This document shows, piece after piece, positions 1-12,045 of a stretch of 64,000 bases of DNA (the first letter of the stretch is position 1; every line of letters starts with the position of its first letter). The stretch comes from Gelatoporia subvermispora B (Eukaryota > Basidiomycota > Agaricomycetes > Polyporales > Gelatoporiaceae), in the NCBI GenBank assembly GCA_000320605.2, contig KB445796.1:1559698-1623697 (forward strand). The letters are read 5' to 3'. Below the pieces are notes generated by a model. It had not been told where the DNA came from. It worked only from the letters and a program-made list of their open reading frames with translations, and searched no databases. The position numbers and the translations under genes were made by a program.

Positions 1-706
1 ATCGCCTGGAAGAGCGGCTGGCGCGCTCGCACCCTGTACGCGCGCGCCCTGCAGGGTCGCAGGACCGCATGCGGGCAGGCTCGACCCGAATTTGAATTGC
101 GCGCTGGCGACGCCCCCTGCTATTGTGCCCGGTGAGAACGAGAACACCGGCGGTGCGTCGCTAGCGCGCACAATGCATCGAGGCTTCGATAGTCGTCAGG
201 CCCGGTGTCCGTGGCGTGGGACACGATCCGCAAGTGGGGTATTCCCGGTCTATTGCGTCGAAGAGAAGCGTGGAGCCTTGGAGCAACGCTTGAGCGTCCT
301 GCGCATTGATATTCGGCGCCTGACGTGCACTCGGTCGTCCGGCGAGGGAACCGTTCCATCCTCGTGCTGGTCAGCTCCACATAGAATACACGAGGGATGC
401 TCACCTACGAGGATTTTGACGAAGAACAATGCTTTGTGCCACCCGTGACCGCTCGCCTGTTGGAGACAGCGGAAGGATAACAACATGGTGGCTATCACAT
501 TATAACAGCAGAAACATTCAAGCAATACATACAAACGCTGACAGCAAGCAAAATAATCAAAAACCAAGGAAGCTCTCTCGCTTCTCGTCTAGCAGGAGCC
601 TCGCATCTAAGCTCTAGCTCTAGGTCAACAATCTACCTCAAGGCAGGAAACCTCTACGGCTATCTCTAGGTCTAGTAGCTCTAGCTCTAGTCGCAGTCGG
701 GGACAT
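1..706. other. left edge: possible 3' end of a gene, then untranslated sequence
   Basis: The first 290 bases are GC-rich and open in several forward frames, as expected for the last exons of a gene entering from the left. A plausible intron (GTGAGA donor at 132, TAG acceptor near 192) would join two open segments, with a stop either near 290 or at 446-448 depending on frame. No family is recognisable, so the frame cannot be chosen. From about 450 to 706 the DNA looks non-coding, with short repeats of the type AGCTCTAG between 600 and 695. This would be the 3' region converging on the peroxidase gene. Confidence 0.3.
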
Positions 707-2246
707 CTAGTTCTCGTCGGAGCTCTTCATGATCCACTGCTCCGAGCTGACCCACTGCGAAGTCGGAACACCAAGCTCAAACAGGCGTGAGACAGAGTTG
801 GCAAAACTGCACGGGGGAAGTATCACGTAAGCACACTCATCTTACCCACAGACAACAAGGTACTTACTCCTTGAACCACAGGTCCTGGTCGCGGGCGTAC
901 TGCTCAGCGAACTTCCTGAAGCTCTTGTCCTGGACGAGCACGTAGTCCGTACTGCACGCGTGGGTCAAGAAACGTCGCACTCCAAAAGAAAGCAAGTGAC
1001 ATACGGAAGCATCATAAGAGTCTTGCTCTTAGCGTCCTGGAGCTGCTTGGGGCCGTTCCACTTCCTCCATACCCACTTCTCGTCGAAGAGGAGACGGAAG
1101 TACTCGTTGCTGACGGTTATAGGCGAGAAGGTCCAGGGGCCATCGAATCCAGAGCGGTCGGTGTGGCAGCGGCCGAGAGCGTGCGCACCAGAGAGTGCCA
1201 CGATTTCACGATCGTTGAAACTGATGATATGTCAACATCTCGTCTCGAGCTATTAATTTTATTATGATGACACGTACCCCATGCGGTAGAAGATCTGCAA
1301 GGAGTCGAGGTGTGTTTATTAGCGGTCATTTAGGTCGTTCACTGCGAATACTCACGTTCCGGAGGTGCTGAGCGCCTTGGGTTGCGTCAGGGAGACGGCC
1401 GTCGGGAGTGCACTGTTCCTGGAATCCATCGATGCGGCCAGGCCTCCACGGGATCTTGGGGCCGCCCAGCTCCTGGATGGCGCAAACTCCACCAAGAGTC
1501 CACAAGTCGCCGTACGAGATCCAAGGAAATTCCTTCTTGACCTTTTCCATCAACGTGCGAGCAACGTTAAGGCCAGCGTTTGCACCGTGGAGCGCCTCGG
1601 GTTCGAAGCGCATCGTAGCGTAGTTGCTGTCAAGAGCGGGCGTCAACTAGCGATAAGGATATCATCGAGTCATTTCCACGTACCTTCCGCCGGTGTTGGT
1701 GTCCTTGTCGTATGTTCCGGAAGCGTGCCATGCAAGACGGAGGACCACAGGACCATACGAGCCGTCTACAGCGCATCGCGTGAGTCGCAGTAATAGAGAT
1801 GAGGGGCTTACTATTCGACTTACCGTCATAGTCAGCGTCCGAGGCCTCATCAAGGATCTCGACGATCCTGTCGTACACCTGGGGTGAAGGTAATTAAAAT
1901 GGACGCGGTATTGCGCTGACGAATGGAGACAGACCTTTTGATAGTCCTCCTTGGTGGGAGTGAAGTTGGCGGCAGCCTTGGCCGACTGGACGCCTGACCT
2001 CACAGCGGTGCCAGCCTCCTTGGCCTTGTTGGAGTCTGAGGAGTAGATCCAAAAGCCAACTCCGCCGACGACAGCGAGACCGAGGCCAGCGAAAAGGGCG
2101 GCATTGGACTTGCCCGCGCCTTCGGGCTTGGGGACCTCGGTCGAGTACTTGCGAAAGGCCGGGCTTCTGAACGCCTTGGAAGTCCTTGCAGCAGCCGGAG
2201 GGACAGCTGCCCTGCGGAACGAAGTTCTCAGAACAGAGAACGACAT
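707..2246 (-). CDS. CCP1: cytochrome c peroxidase, mitochondrial
   Basis: Haem peroxidase that reduces hydrogen peroxide in the mitochondrial intermembrane space using ferrocytochrome c. The start at 2246 gives a basic, Ser/Ala-rich presequence ([12 protein letters not shown]...) followed by a hydrophobic segment ([18 protein letters not shown]), the bipartite sorting signal typical of this enzyme. The distal active-site motif [14 protein letters not shown] is visible, then the proximal region [10 protein letters not shown] with the haem-ligating His, GFDGPW, and the C-terminal [18 protein letters not shown] block. At least six short introns interrupt the gene; the last splice joins DQDLWFKE to [14 protein letters not shown], and the stop is at 707-709. 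Length matches fungal CCPs. It shares a 600-bp upstream region with the divergent LYAR-like gene. The family call is secure; exact internal exon ends were fixed by eye. Confidence 0.93.
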
Positions 2247-2849
2247 TGCGAATGCAGAGAAAGTTGAGTTACAAAGAGAGAGATGATGTGTCGCGCGGGT
2301 TACGACTCCGTAGACGCGTGCTTTAAAGGCGCCCATGCATGATCGAGTATCTGACCAATCTTGACTTACACACGTGACATTTCACGTCGTTCACCCAATC
2401 ATTTGCGTGGGATTTCTCCGAATTTCGGCCCACAAGTCATCACGTGCAGTGTTACACTTCCCCGCATTCGGCATCAGCTAAGGGTCATGGATGCCGGCTG
2501 TGAGGCTGCTGCTCCGGACCTTCGGCCTACCGAGATTGTATATCATGCGTGCTCATGCGTACACACGATGGACATCGTTACACACGAAAATCAACGATTA
2601 TCAAGAACGTGCAAAAACACATCTTTGAGGCGGATGAAGACCTGGAGGCTAATCTTCGCGGAAAGACTCGAAGCGTGAGGAAAACGCGATCGGTCATTAT
2701 GCGATGATAAATCACGTGCCAAAAATTTCCCAGGAGCAAACCCTGATTGGATCGCGACTCGTCCAGCCTGCAGTTCTGCAGGCCGCCGACCGTTCTCGTC
2801 TTTTGCCCGGACCACTCTCGAACTATCATCACTCATCCTCGTTTCAAAA
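2247..2849. promoter_or_regulatory. divergent intergenic region, CCP1 / LYAR-like
   Basis: About 600 bases between two divergent starts. It must hold the promoters of both genes. I see no clear TATA box and no coding potential; the short open frames here show no family motif. Confidence 0.4.
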
Positions 2850-4133
2850 ATGGTGTCATTCCAGTAAGTCTCGTGTTGTTGTTATCTGAGTAAGCATGTC
2901 GTTCTGACAAGCAACAATCGTGCAGGTGTGACGGTGAGCTTTGTCGAAGTCAGCCTAGGCTCGACAGAGAGTAACGATTCGCCTGCCCTTAGCGTGCGCC
3001 GAGATCGTGAAGAAGCCAAAACTAGACAAGCACCATGGAATGTGCCACTCGTCGTTCACCTGCATTGACTGCAGTACCACGTTCGCTGGTCCGGCCCAGT
3101 ACAAGAGCCATACTCAGTGCATCAGTGAGGCGGAGAAGTACCAGAAGGCTCTCTACAAGGGTCCCAAAGGAGTGCGTCTGGTTACCTCTCGAAATCCTAT
3201 TACTCTCGCTCATAGCGTTCTCCGTAGCAAAATAGCGGTCCGCGCAACAATAACAACAGCCAACGTGAAAACGCAGGACAAAATGGTGCTTCGACGGGTA
3301 AGTATCAGCAACAATGGTCCCACAACAGCGGACCTGGCGGCGCCAGGCCCAGCTGGGGCAGGTCATACACCCGTAATGAAGCAACTGGCGCTAACGGCAC
3401 TCCCTTGGGCACTCCGGTGCGAATGTCACCTTACACAACACCAGTCCCCGAGACACCGTCCCCACTAGCGACCAATGGAGCGCAGGCGCAGAAGACCGCC
3501 CCCGCCGATGTGAAGGTCTCGAAGGAGACGCCTGCTGTGGCGGAGAAGGAGAAAAAGCACAAGAAGCGGAAGTCACCAGCGTCGGATGAGCCTGTAGCGA
3601 ATGAGGTGAGTCGTCCTTCCCATCCCCGTGCTGTCGTCTGACTGAGGGCTTCTTAGCCCGCATCAAAATCGACTACTCAGGAGCCACCGAAGAAGAAGTC
3701 GAAGACTGGAAAGGACGTTGCCGCGGAGCAGCCATCATCAACAACAAAAGCGGCCAAGACTAACGGTACGTCGGAAAAGTCGAAGAGAAAGGAGAAAAAG
3801 GAGAAGAAGTCTAAGGAAGGGAAGTCGGACGCGGCCGTGGCTGATGCTGCGAGCAAGAAGGTCGAGCCTGTGCAGGAAGCAGATGCAGATGTCGAGGCAA
3901 CGAAGAAGAGAAAGAGGAGTAAGAAAGAGAAGGGCTCCGTTGGTGAGGAGGCGGACGGTGCCCAGGAGGCCGCTGCGTCGGAGGAACCTGCTGCTAAGGA
4001 GAAGAAGAGCAGGAAAGCCAAGAAGGCCAAGGAGGACGTTGTGATGACGGAGATCAACGCGTCTGAGGTGAAGGAGAAGAAGAGCAAGAAGGAGAGGAAG
4101 GATAAGTCGAAGAAGGCGGAAGCAGAGGCATGA
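2850..4133 (+). CDS. LYAR-type nucleolar C2H2 zinc finger protein
   Basis: Likely nucleolar protein of the LYAR/UPF0743 family, which acts in ribosome biogenesis and growth control. Five exons (2850-2863, 2926-2933, 2993-3171, 3228-3605, 3657-4133) give 351 residues. The spliced N-terminus starts MVSFQCDACAEIVKKPKLD and continues with HHGMCHSSFTCIDCSTTF, the paired Cys2HisCys fingers that define the family, then the ISEAEKYQKALYKG block. The middle is Gly/Asn/Gln-rich. The C-terminal 180 residues are a Lys/Glu-rich low-complexity tail with repeated KEKK and KKSK runs, consistent with nucleolar retention. The first two exons are tiny (14 and 8 bases), so the start is easily missed. Function is inferred from the family. 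Confidence 0.88.
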
Positions 4134-4638
4134 TCCTGTTCCATTTGTATGAGGTCTTCATGTTATTTTCTGGTTGGGATGCTCTATCATTTTCATTGGA
4201 TGTCGTCGCGTCTTGCATTGCATTTGCCTAATATCAATCGAGGGAAAACTCCTTCTGCAGTACGCGCCTCTGGAGTCGACGCCGGTCCGCGACAGATCTC
4301 AACACATAACTCGGTCAGTTTTCCGAGCCTCAGTCGCGCATGAGCTGCAGCCACAATCGCGTACTGATCGTGTCTTCAATCACGCGGATTGGCCAGGCCA
4401 CAGGCGCCAGTCACATATTGTGGCTTCAAGCTCATCGTCCATGAAACCCTATGCGACCCTTGGCCATCAACTAGCGTTTGTATCTAAGTCAGGACCTATT
4501 CATTTGATCACTTCATTACCAACACCAGGAACATCACCACGAGTGGAGTACATATATAATCTAGCATAACCTATACAACAAGGTTCGTTATCGTGAAATT
4601 TCTTGTCCGTCCATTATAAGAAGACATCCAGAGCCAAG
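4134..4638. promoter_or_regulatory. intergenic region with TATA-like box
   Basis: About 500 bases between two same-strand genes. It contains the LYAR-like 3' region and then the F-box gene promoter. A TATATAAT element at 4552-4559 lies about 85 bases before the F-box ATG. Nothing else is recognisable. Confidence 0.4.
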
Positions 4639-6261
4639 ATGCACCGCTGCTTCCAGATATTGGACACTTACATGCTCATTCTGCGATGTTTGCAAGAAGA
4701 CCCGGATGGCTTGGCCTCCCTGGCAGTCATGGCAAGAACGTGCCGTGCTCTGAGTGAGCCTGCGTTGGACGTCTTGTGGGAGAAACTCGGTAGTTTCGCA
4801 GATCTAGTGAGGTGCTTCCCTCGGGAGACGTGGGACGGGCAATCATATTACTGGTCTGGACATGCCATAGTATGTTGCATTCGTATCTATCACATGCCGT
4901 CATCGATTTAACCCGCTCCCCAGGTGGTGGATCGGATACGACCTCTTATTCCAAGTGATTGGTCCCGTTTCAGTTACCATGCTCCCCGCGTTAAGTATTT
5001 AACGCTTAAAATGGGACGCAACGACTGGGTAGACCCCAAGACGTATGAGGCCCTCTTGAAGTACCGACTTTCATTCTTCCTGTTTCCACGTCTCTGCCGT
5101 CTGGAAGTTTGGGATTTTGAGGCGGACTACTGGCAACACCTACAACCATTTCTAGGGCCATCATTAGAAGAATTTTCGTTGATTTGCCGAAAACTCATTC
5201 CAACTCCAAGTGCGCAATCGATGACATCCTTGCTGGCTAACACGGCGCATCATGCACCGAACCTTACCTCCTTAACTATCGAGCACGCTGGGCACTACCA
5301 AACTGCGTCTATTCCATGTGTATTAGGCGGATTGCGTAGTCTCCGACGTCTTCATCTGGACGTCCCTATGGCCACGCAGCCTAGCGCCGACTTCGTCAAC
5401 TGGCTGATGAGAATCCCCTTCCTCTCATCTCTGCGCCTTCAAGTTGCCCCTTTGACAATAGATCTATCGCAGGGCGAAACGGCTTCCGATGTGCAAATGC
5501 ACGCTATTGCTCCGGGATGCAAAACGCTCGAGGTTCTCAAACTGACCGCGGCAAGCATTCCCACGGTCACAACGGTATTTGCCCTGCTATCACCTTTGCC
5601 CTATCTCCGAGAACTTTCCATTGGTGTCGATGTTGCTGTATGCATCCATGATCTGAAACAAATTCGACGACTTATCGGGGCGATCGTCCATCAATGCTCG
5701 CCCGAACACCTAGAGCGTCTCAAGGTGGTATACCCGACCCGTAGTGCCGCCTTCGTGGTCGGCATTGAAGAGATTGCATCGCTTCTTGTGTTCCGCAATC
5801 TACGGCACTTCATTTTGTACCCGGGGGTCCCGGTCGATCTCAACGACACGGAGTTGAAGAGACTCGTGGATGCTTGGCCGCATTTGCGCACATTGCGCCT
5901 GGGGTCACCAGACACGCTCAAACTCACCGACCACAGAAGGAGACTGACAGTGAATACCCTAGAAACCTTGGTCACTCGCTGTCCGAGACTGCAGGATTTA
6001 GAGATATGCCTGGACGTGGAATCAATCACAGCAAGCGCATACAGGATTATTGAGGAGCGGTGGACACTCAGCTGCCTCCGGGAGTTGCGACTCGGAGGCT
6101 GGGAGGTGCCCGATCCTCAGCTTTTCGCAACCGTCCTATGCGTGGTTTTTCCAAACGTCACAGACGTCATTGTAACGTGCTGCAATGAGAATGATGACAC
6201 CATCGCGAAGTGGTATGATGTCGAAGAACATTTTCGGGCCATAAGAGAGGCTACTATATGA
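4639..6261 (+). CDS. F-box / leucine-rich-repeat-like protein
   Basis: Two exons (4639-4869 and 4924-6261) encode 522 residues. The N-terminal 60 residues (LASLAVMARTCRALSEPALDVLWEKL) match the degenerate F-box of the large basidiomycete F-box families. The remainder carries irregular leucine-rich repeats (for example LRSLRRLHLDVP, LEVLKLTAASIP, LRTLRLGSPDTL, LRELRLGGWEVP). Such proteins usually select substrates for SCF ubiquitin ligases, with the F-box binding Skp1. The substrate is unknown; these families expand and diverge fast in mushrooms. The start at 4639 is the first in-frame ATG after the TATA-like box. The splice GTATGT...CCCCAG keeps frame exactly. Confidence 0.82.
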
Positions 6262-6399
6262 CTTCACTTACGCTCCGAGGAACGCCTGTATACGTTTAAC
6301 TGGTGCTTGACAATGATACTATGAACGAAGATACTCGCAGAAAGGTGGGGCTGGAGGTATCTCTGTACTCTTCATGAGATACGGAATGATGACGTGAAC

Positions 6400-8173
6400 C
6401 TATCCACCGTCACCCAAACCGGCCAACTCATTGCGGGCTTTTTGCACCTCCAATCTTTCCATGACCGCTCTATGCAGACTCGACTTCGTCTGTCGCGCCT
6501 GCTTGCCCTTCCCTTTAGATATAATAGAATCGGTAGTCTCTGCGATCGGAGTCGCGATGATATTTGCTTGCCCAGTGATTGACGCCTCAGTGGAGCTGTG
6601 TGTAGTTGTTGCGTCTTCAGGGACTGCGGATGTCAGATGAGATGGGACGATGATGGGAGTCGGACGTGGTGGTGGGGGCCACTGCAGACTGTGGTCAGTA
6701 TTTGACAGTCCGTGAATACAGAGGACATACACCGCGATTCGGCTGGTTGAAGTGTAGGGCAGCCCACGGTGGGTACTCTTTCTCCAAGTGGACGATGTGG
6801 TTCTCGAGAAACTTGAGTCGGTCGAGCAATGACCGCGGAGGTGATGGTACTTCGATAGCGCATGTTGAGTATGAGATGTAACGAATAGGCGTCGAACGTA
6901 CCGTAACGCACAGCAAGGTGTGCTTCTATATTGCGTAGACGCTCGTCCAGAGCAGGATGCCGTTCAGCGGTAGGCAGGTCGCCTGAACTCATGCCGCTTA
7001 TTTGCTTCTCTTGACCCTTGTCTGATTCATTGGTACCCGCTAAGTGTTTGAGCGTTTTACGCAAAGGTCCGTCTTCGTTCTTCGCAATATCATATTTCAT
7101 TTGGACATCCCGATTCTGGGGTTTCGCATCTGTACGTGCGCATGATGAAGCCGGTGCTTCCGCATCCGGAACACCGGCTTCTGCGAGTTGCCTACGCTTC
7201 TCCGCCAGAGATTGCAAGAATTCGGCGCGGTTTGATGCGTCGTTGCGTCCACGATTTTTCGCAAGGAATTGGGCGATGGAATTGTTGATCTAAATACTCT
7301 ATCATCAAACTACTGTACAAAATGCGCTTGGTATATCCGACTCACCGATGTCTGCGACTGCGGTGTGCTGCCATTCGACAGGTGTATATAATCGAGCTTA
7401 CGGTCATCTAGCGGTCGCTCCTGTGGTCCCGTACCCTCGTCTTCTTCTTTCACTTGGCCCAAGTGCTGTGTACCACACACAGACATTGGTATGTCACACT
7501 CAGACATATATGCGCGCGTAAAGCTCACTAGTAAACCCTTCATGAGATTCCCTAACGCGGTCGGTACTTTCTTGCGCTCCCAGTCAGGATTCAGAACAAT
7601 CATATCGGCCTCAAAGCCTCTCAATGCTTGACTGAATCCGATAGCAGATAAGAATGACTTGATTACAGCATCCCATTCTTTATGTAGCTCAGGAGGTGGC
7701 GAGGGTGACGGTGAAGGTGCCTTAGGCTTCTTCGGCGCTTGGATAGAATCATCCAATTGGGCAGATATCTGGGCCTCCCTCTGGTTAGACACGTGAGGAT
7801 GCTGATATGGGCCAGCCCCGTAAGTGTATGAACCTGCAGGCCACGCGTTTCCCCACGTATTCGGCGGATAAGCATGGTGAGAGAACCTCGGAGACTGGCT
7901 TGTGCTCGATGAGGGCAAGTAGTAGGGTGGATGGGGCTGTTGTGATGTCGTGGCCGCGTCATTTGGCTGTTGCGGACTATGCTGCACAAATTGCAGAGGT
8001 GGCTGTTGCGATTGCGGCATTACGCCAGGCGTGTTAGCGGCGGTGGCGGGAGGTCGCTGCTCTGAGACGCGAAAGACATTGTATTGCGATTGGGAGCCAG
8101 AAGATTCTGTCGTTCCAGAGAATGAGTTGGTCTGGGGCGGACCCGCAGCCGATGGCGGAGGACCGAGATTCAT
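6400..8173 (-). CDS. MBIP-like protein (MAP3K12-binding inhibitory protein family)
   Basis: Four exons on the minus strand. The N-terminal half is Pro/Gln/Ser-rich and disordered. After residue 150 there is a conserved block (ELHKEWDAVIKSFLSAIGFSQ). A helical region and coiled coil follow (LDERLRNIEAHLAV, then LLDRLKFLENHIVHLEKEYP). The diagnostic stretch is YPPWAALHFNQPNRG joined across an intron to WPPPPRP, which resembles the conserved core of metazoan MBIP, a subunit of the ATAC histone acetyltransferase complex. Introns were placed at SQTS|INNSIAQF, RY|VPSPPRS and NRG|WPPPP, all in frame. The family assignment rests on this motif; a role in a SAGA/ATAC-like complex is inference. Confidence 0.65.
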
Positions 8174-8385
8174 AGCGAGGCAAGGTCAAGTCTCAAATTG
8201 GCAGAACCCGCCTCTGTTTGGCCGAGGCAAATAAAGGCGCTCACACCTATTTTGGAAGCGTCGGCGCTCGCGTGCGTGTCACTCCTTCCGCCACCCGGAC
8301 TCTGGCTTGCCTTGCTCATTACTTCCTTGAGACTGACCGGCACACTCATCTCTTCTGCGGGTCATCGTACACGTTATCCTCACGA

Positions 8386-11300
8386 ATGGCTGCTCATGTC
8401 GACAGGTTCACACCCTCTATCTCTCGATCGCGCCAAGATGAAATACCGCCGGAAGTCATTCTACGAATTGAACGGGTGCTAGAGATACAAGGACAGGAAG
8501 GCGAACTTCTGGACAGGCTTTCGAACGACTTTAATGCAGTTGCGACTCTGAATAGCTACTTCCCTGATGGTCAGTGCTCTCATGTCACACTCACTGGCGC
8601 GGGTACTGGGACACGCTCCTCACATTACGGCCCATGTAGAGTCGTCTCTTTCGCAGCTCGAAGCGGTCCAGAAACGTCTTGCGCAGAAAGAACAACAACT
8701 CCAGACCGAGATAGATGCTCTCAAGGAAGAGTTGCGACGCGATTCGGACCCGAGCAGGATGCAGCTCATACAGGAGATGATATCTGTACGTAATGCTCAT
8801 ACTGTTTGCTTGCCAGGTACGGAGGTGAATTTAGAGGAAGTTGTATTTGCGCCTTGTCAAGTAGGATCTGCTTGGACAAATGTCTCGCATACGGGAGAAA
8901 GCGACCGAATCTGAAGCAGTTGTGAGGAACATTACGAAAGAGATCCAAGTGCTCGACTTGGCGAAGAAGAACCTGATCCTGAGCATGACTACATTGAAGA
9001 GACTTCAGATGCTTGGTATGTGGAGCAGTGAGCTCCCAGTGGATGGTTCATGATTTAACATATAACATCAGTCAATGCCCTCAGTCAACTAGAAGATCAA
9101 GTCAAGGACAGGAACTACCATGAGATTGTCCAGACACTTGCTGTAAGTTGTATCAGCTCGTTCCATGACAATTGATTTGAAAGTTCGCATCTGCTAGGCA
9201 GTTAAGCAGATAGGCGCATCTTTCAAACCGTACACTTCCGTGCAGCGCATATCCCAACTTTGGCGCCGCATACAGGAGATACAAGGAGAGCTTCGACAGA
9301 AGATTGACGCTGATTGGGACAAGTTGTAAGTGGTACACATCCCGTTGCGCGATGCAGTAATCCCTCATATTATCGACCTAGCTATGTTCAAGATCCCTCG
9401 AAACCCATAAAGCCCTCAGTAATCGCGGATGCATGCTTGGTGATTGATGTGCTGGGACGAGATGTCCGCATGGAATTCGTCGAACGTTACGTTGCTCTCG
9501 AGCTGAAGGAATACAGACGTATCTTCCGTGCCACTGACGAAGCCGGACAACTCGACAATATATCTCGCCGATTTGCGTGGTTCCGGCGCCTCCTCCATAC
9601 GCATGAAACCGAGCAGGGAAGAGTCTTCCCCGCTGAGTGGCAAGTAGGCTGGTACCTCTGTGCCAAGTTCATCGAGATCACTAGGTGCGCACTAGGCTAC
9701 ACAACAGCTCGCACAGTTCCAACGCCTTCCTCCAGAGACGACATGACAGCTCTACTGTCGAAAGCTGGTTCGAAGCTCACAGTGAAGCAACTTCTTGACA
9801 CCCTGCAAGAGACCAGAGAGTTCGAAGCTTCGATGGCGAGAAAACATGCGACACCGGTGAGATCACTGCATAGAACCGACGAACATGACTGACGGTCACT
9901 GTTGTAGATACTGGACATCCTCAAAGCTACACAACCAGGCGGTGCCACCCGTCCTGCAAAACCTATCTCATCAGCCTTCGAGCCTCATATGAGTGTGTAC
10001 ATCGACGCGCAAGACAAGTAAGCATGGACCCCCTCATTGATTCGGAACCAGTCCTCACTTTCGTACAGGGCACTGTCGGATATGCTCGCGCAGCATCGAG
10101 GTCCTAAATCGCGCTCGTCTCTAGAAGCTGTGTCTGCTACACCCACGTCCGAAGATGACGCACCACCGCCAGTGCTTGTGCTCCCATCATCGACAGAATT
10201 GTTCTACTTTTATGCACAAACCCTCGAGCACTGTGCAAAGCTATTCACAGGACAACCGCTGTATGACTTATGTGTATTGTTCCGTAAATGGCTACGCGTC
10301 TACGCAGGTAATGCTTATCTCATTTCATCTTATATGGAGTCTTGTGCTCATGAACTGCTCGGCTATAGAGGAAGTGCTCGTAGCTAGTATGAAGCGGTAT
10401 GCCGGCTTTCAAGCTACTTTGATGGGTCATTGATATATCGATGGTGCAGACCTGCAGTACAATCGAGGAAGTCGATCGAGAACCGCTTTGAAGTAGCAGA
10501 ATTGAAAAGTGCATGCACTTTGATCAATACTGCCGACTACTGCCAGACCACAGCTCTCGAGGTATTTTTTGATCTCTATTCCATTCACACATAGACCGAC
10601 TGGACACCTAAAAGCTCGAGGACAATATCAAGTCGAAGTGCGATGAAGTTTATAAAGAGAAGATCACACTTCAAGAGGAAAGAGACCTCTTTGTCAGGTA
10701 GGCCATATAGCCTTCTTCCGACAACTGTCTCGTTCTCACGAGCTCTTAGTGCTATCTCAGCAGCCATTCAACTTCTATTGCGTGAGCTCGATGCAGCCTC
10801 TGAGGCAGCGTTTGGCAATATGTCTCGGAGCTCCTGGGGAACGATGAAGTCTGTTAGCGGCCAGTCATCATACGTAGACGAGCTGCTGCGATCAGTGGAA
10901 AATGTCATTGACGCCGTCAAACCGCTGGTGGAGCAGAAGAAGTATCTCCGGAACTTCTTGGACAAAGCTGCAACGTGAGTCTACGATATGGCTTCTGACT
11001 TATCATATTGCTCATGCAAGCTCTGTTCTAGTCTTGTTCTGGCAAAATTCACAAATGCGCTTGTGCGAAGTCGTCCCCTGAAGGAGATTGGCGCTGAGCA
11101 GGTATGATTCGGGCGTCTCGTCTGAGTACTACTACCGCTTACACGGTGACATAGCTCCTAATCGACCTGCAAGCACTGAAGGCATTGTTACTCAGGGTCC
11201 CGGGCGAAGCTCTTGCGTCGCCAAAGTGAGTCTCCTGATGGCAGCCCTTCGACCGGCATTTTAACATATCGTTTCAGCTACGTGCGAAGTGTGACGAAGC

Positions 11301-11878
11301 AGACTGGAAGGCTAGAAGCCCTCCTTAAAGTGATCGTGACTCCGATAGTGAGTGCCGTTGTGGAACAAATATGTCATCAGCTCATCTCGTTCCAGGATCC
11401 TGTCGAAGGCTTCGTCCTCAACTATACTCTGCTGATTGGAGACGCGTCCTTCTCGAACTTCCAGAAGGTATGTACTTGACTGCATGATCGTATGATACAC
11501 CCCGCCTCAATGAGAATACAGATCCTCGACCTCAAGGGGACCCCCAGAACGGAGCAGAATGATCTCCTGGACTCATTTCTGACCATCACAAGCACCAAGA
11601 ACGAGCTGGAGAGCACATCGTTCCTTTCTTCCCTGGACATGGACCCATCGCAGGGTAGCAACTTGATGAGTCCGAACGCCAGTGGTGTGTCGCTGCTACC
11701 AGGTGCTAATGCTGGAGAGAGCATCCTCGCTGCGCTAGCCTCACCACCGCTAGGACCATCGTCATCCACAGGATCTGATACGCCTCCAAGAATGGATCAA
11801 GGTGCACAGCGACAGGTTTTCTCAGATTTCAAGCGCTTCGTTAGTTTCGGATTGCGGAGGGAGACGATGCCTCCATGA
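8386..11878 (+). CDS. VPS53: Vps53, GARP tethering complex subunit
   Basis: Subunit of the GARP complex, which tethers endosome-derived vesicles at the trans-Golgi. More than ten exons. Exon 1 (8386-8569) begins MAAHVDRFTP and carries LSNDFNAVATLNSYFPD. Exon 2 (8640-8785) has the LSQLEAVQKRLAQKEQQLQ coiled coil. Exon 3 (from 8865) has DLLGQMSRIREKATESEAVV and the LDLAKKNLILSMTTLKRLQ block, which are hallmarks of the family. Later exons encode KPYTSVQRISQLWRRIQEIQ, KPSVIADACLVIDVLGRDVR and RIFRATDEAGQLDNISRRFA, and near the end PVEGFVLNYTLLIGD and ILDLKGTPRTEQN. The C-terminus at 11878 is Ser/Pro-rich and ends FKRFVSFGLRRE. It is convergent with TSR1, 167 bases away. Confidence in the family is very high; some small middle exons were not fully resolved. 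Confidence 0.95.
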
Positions 11879-12045
11879 AATCCGGATGGATCACGATAGT
11901 TATGGGCTCGGAATAGTTCGTGTGGAAATACCCAATGGAGAATCTAACGTATGGAAGACATCTCTACGATACAAGTGCGAGATACAGCATGATATATTGA
12001 GACATGATGATGATCCACAGAGAGCCCTGGCGCAGAAGGATTTGC

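Noticed and set aside
600..695. Clustered AGCTCTAG-like words
   Set aside because: Too few and irregular to be a CRISPR-like or satellite array; treated as simple low-complexity 3' sequence.
3677..4144. Reverse-strand Ser/Phe-rich ORF
   Set aside because: Antisense shadow of the Lys/Glu-rich tail of the LYAR-type gene.
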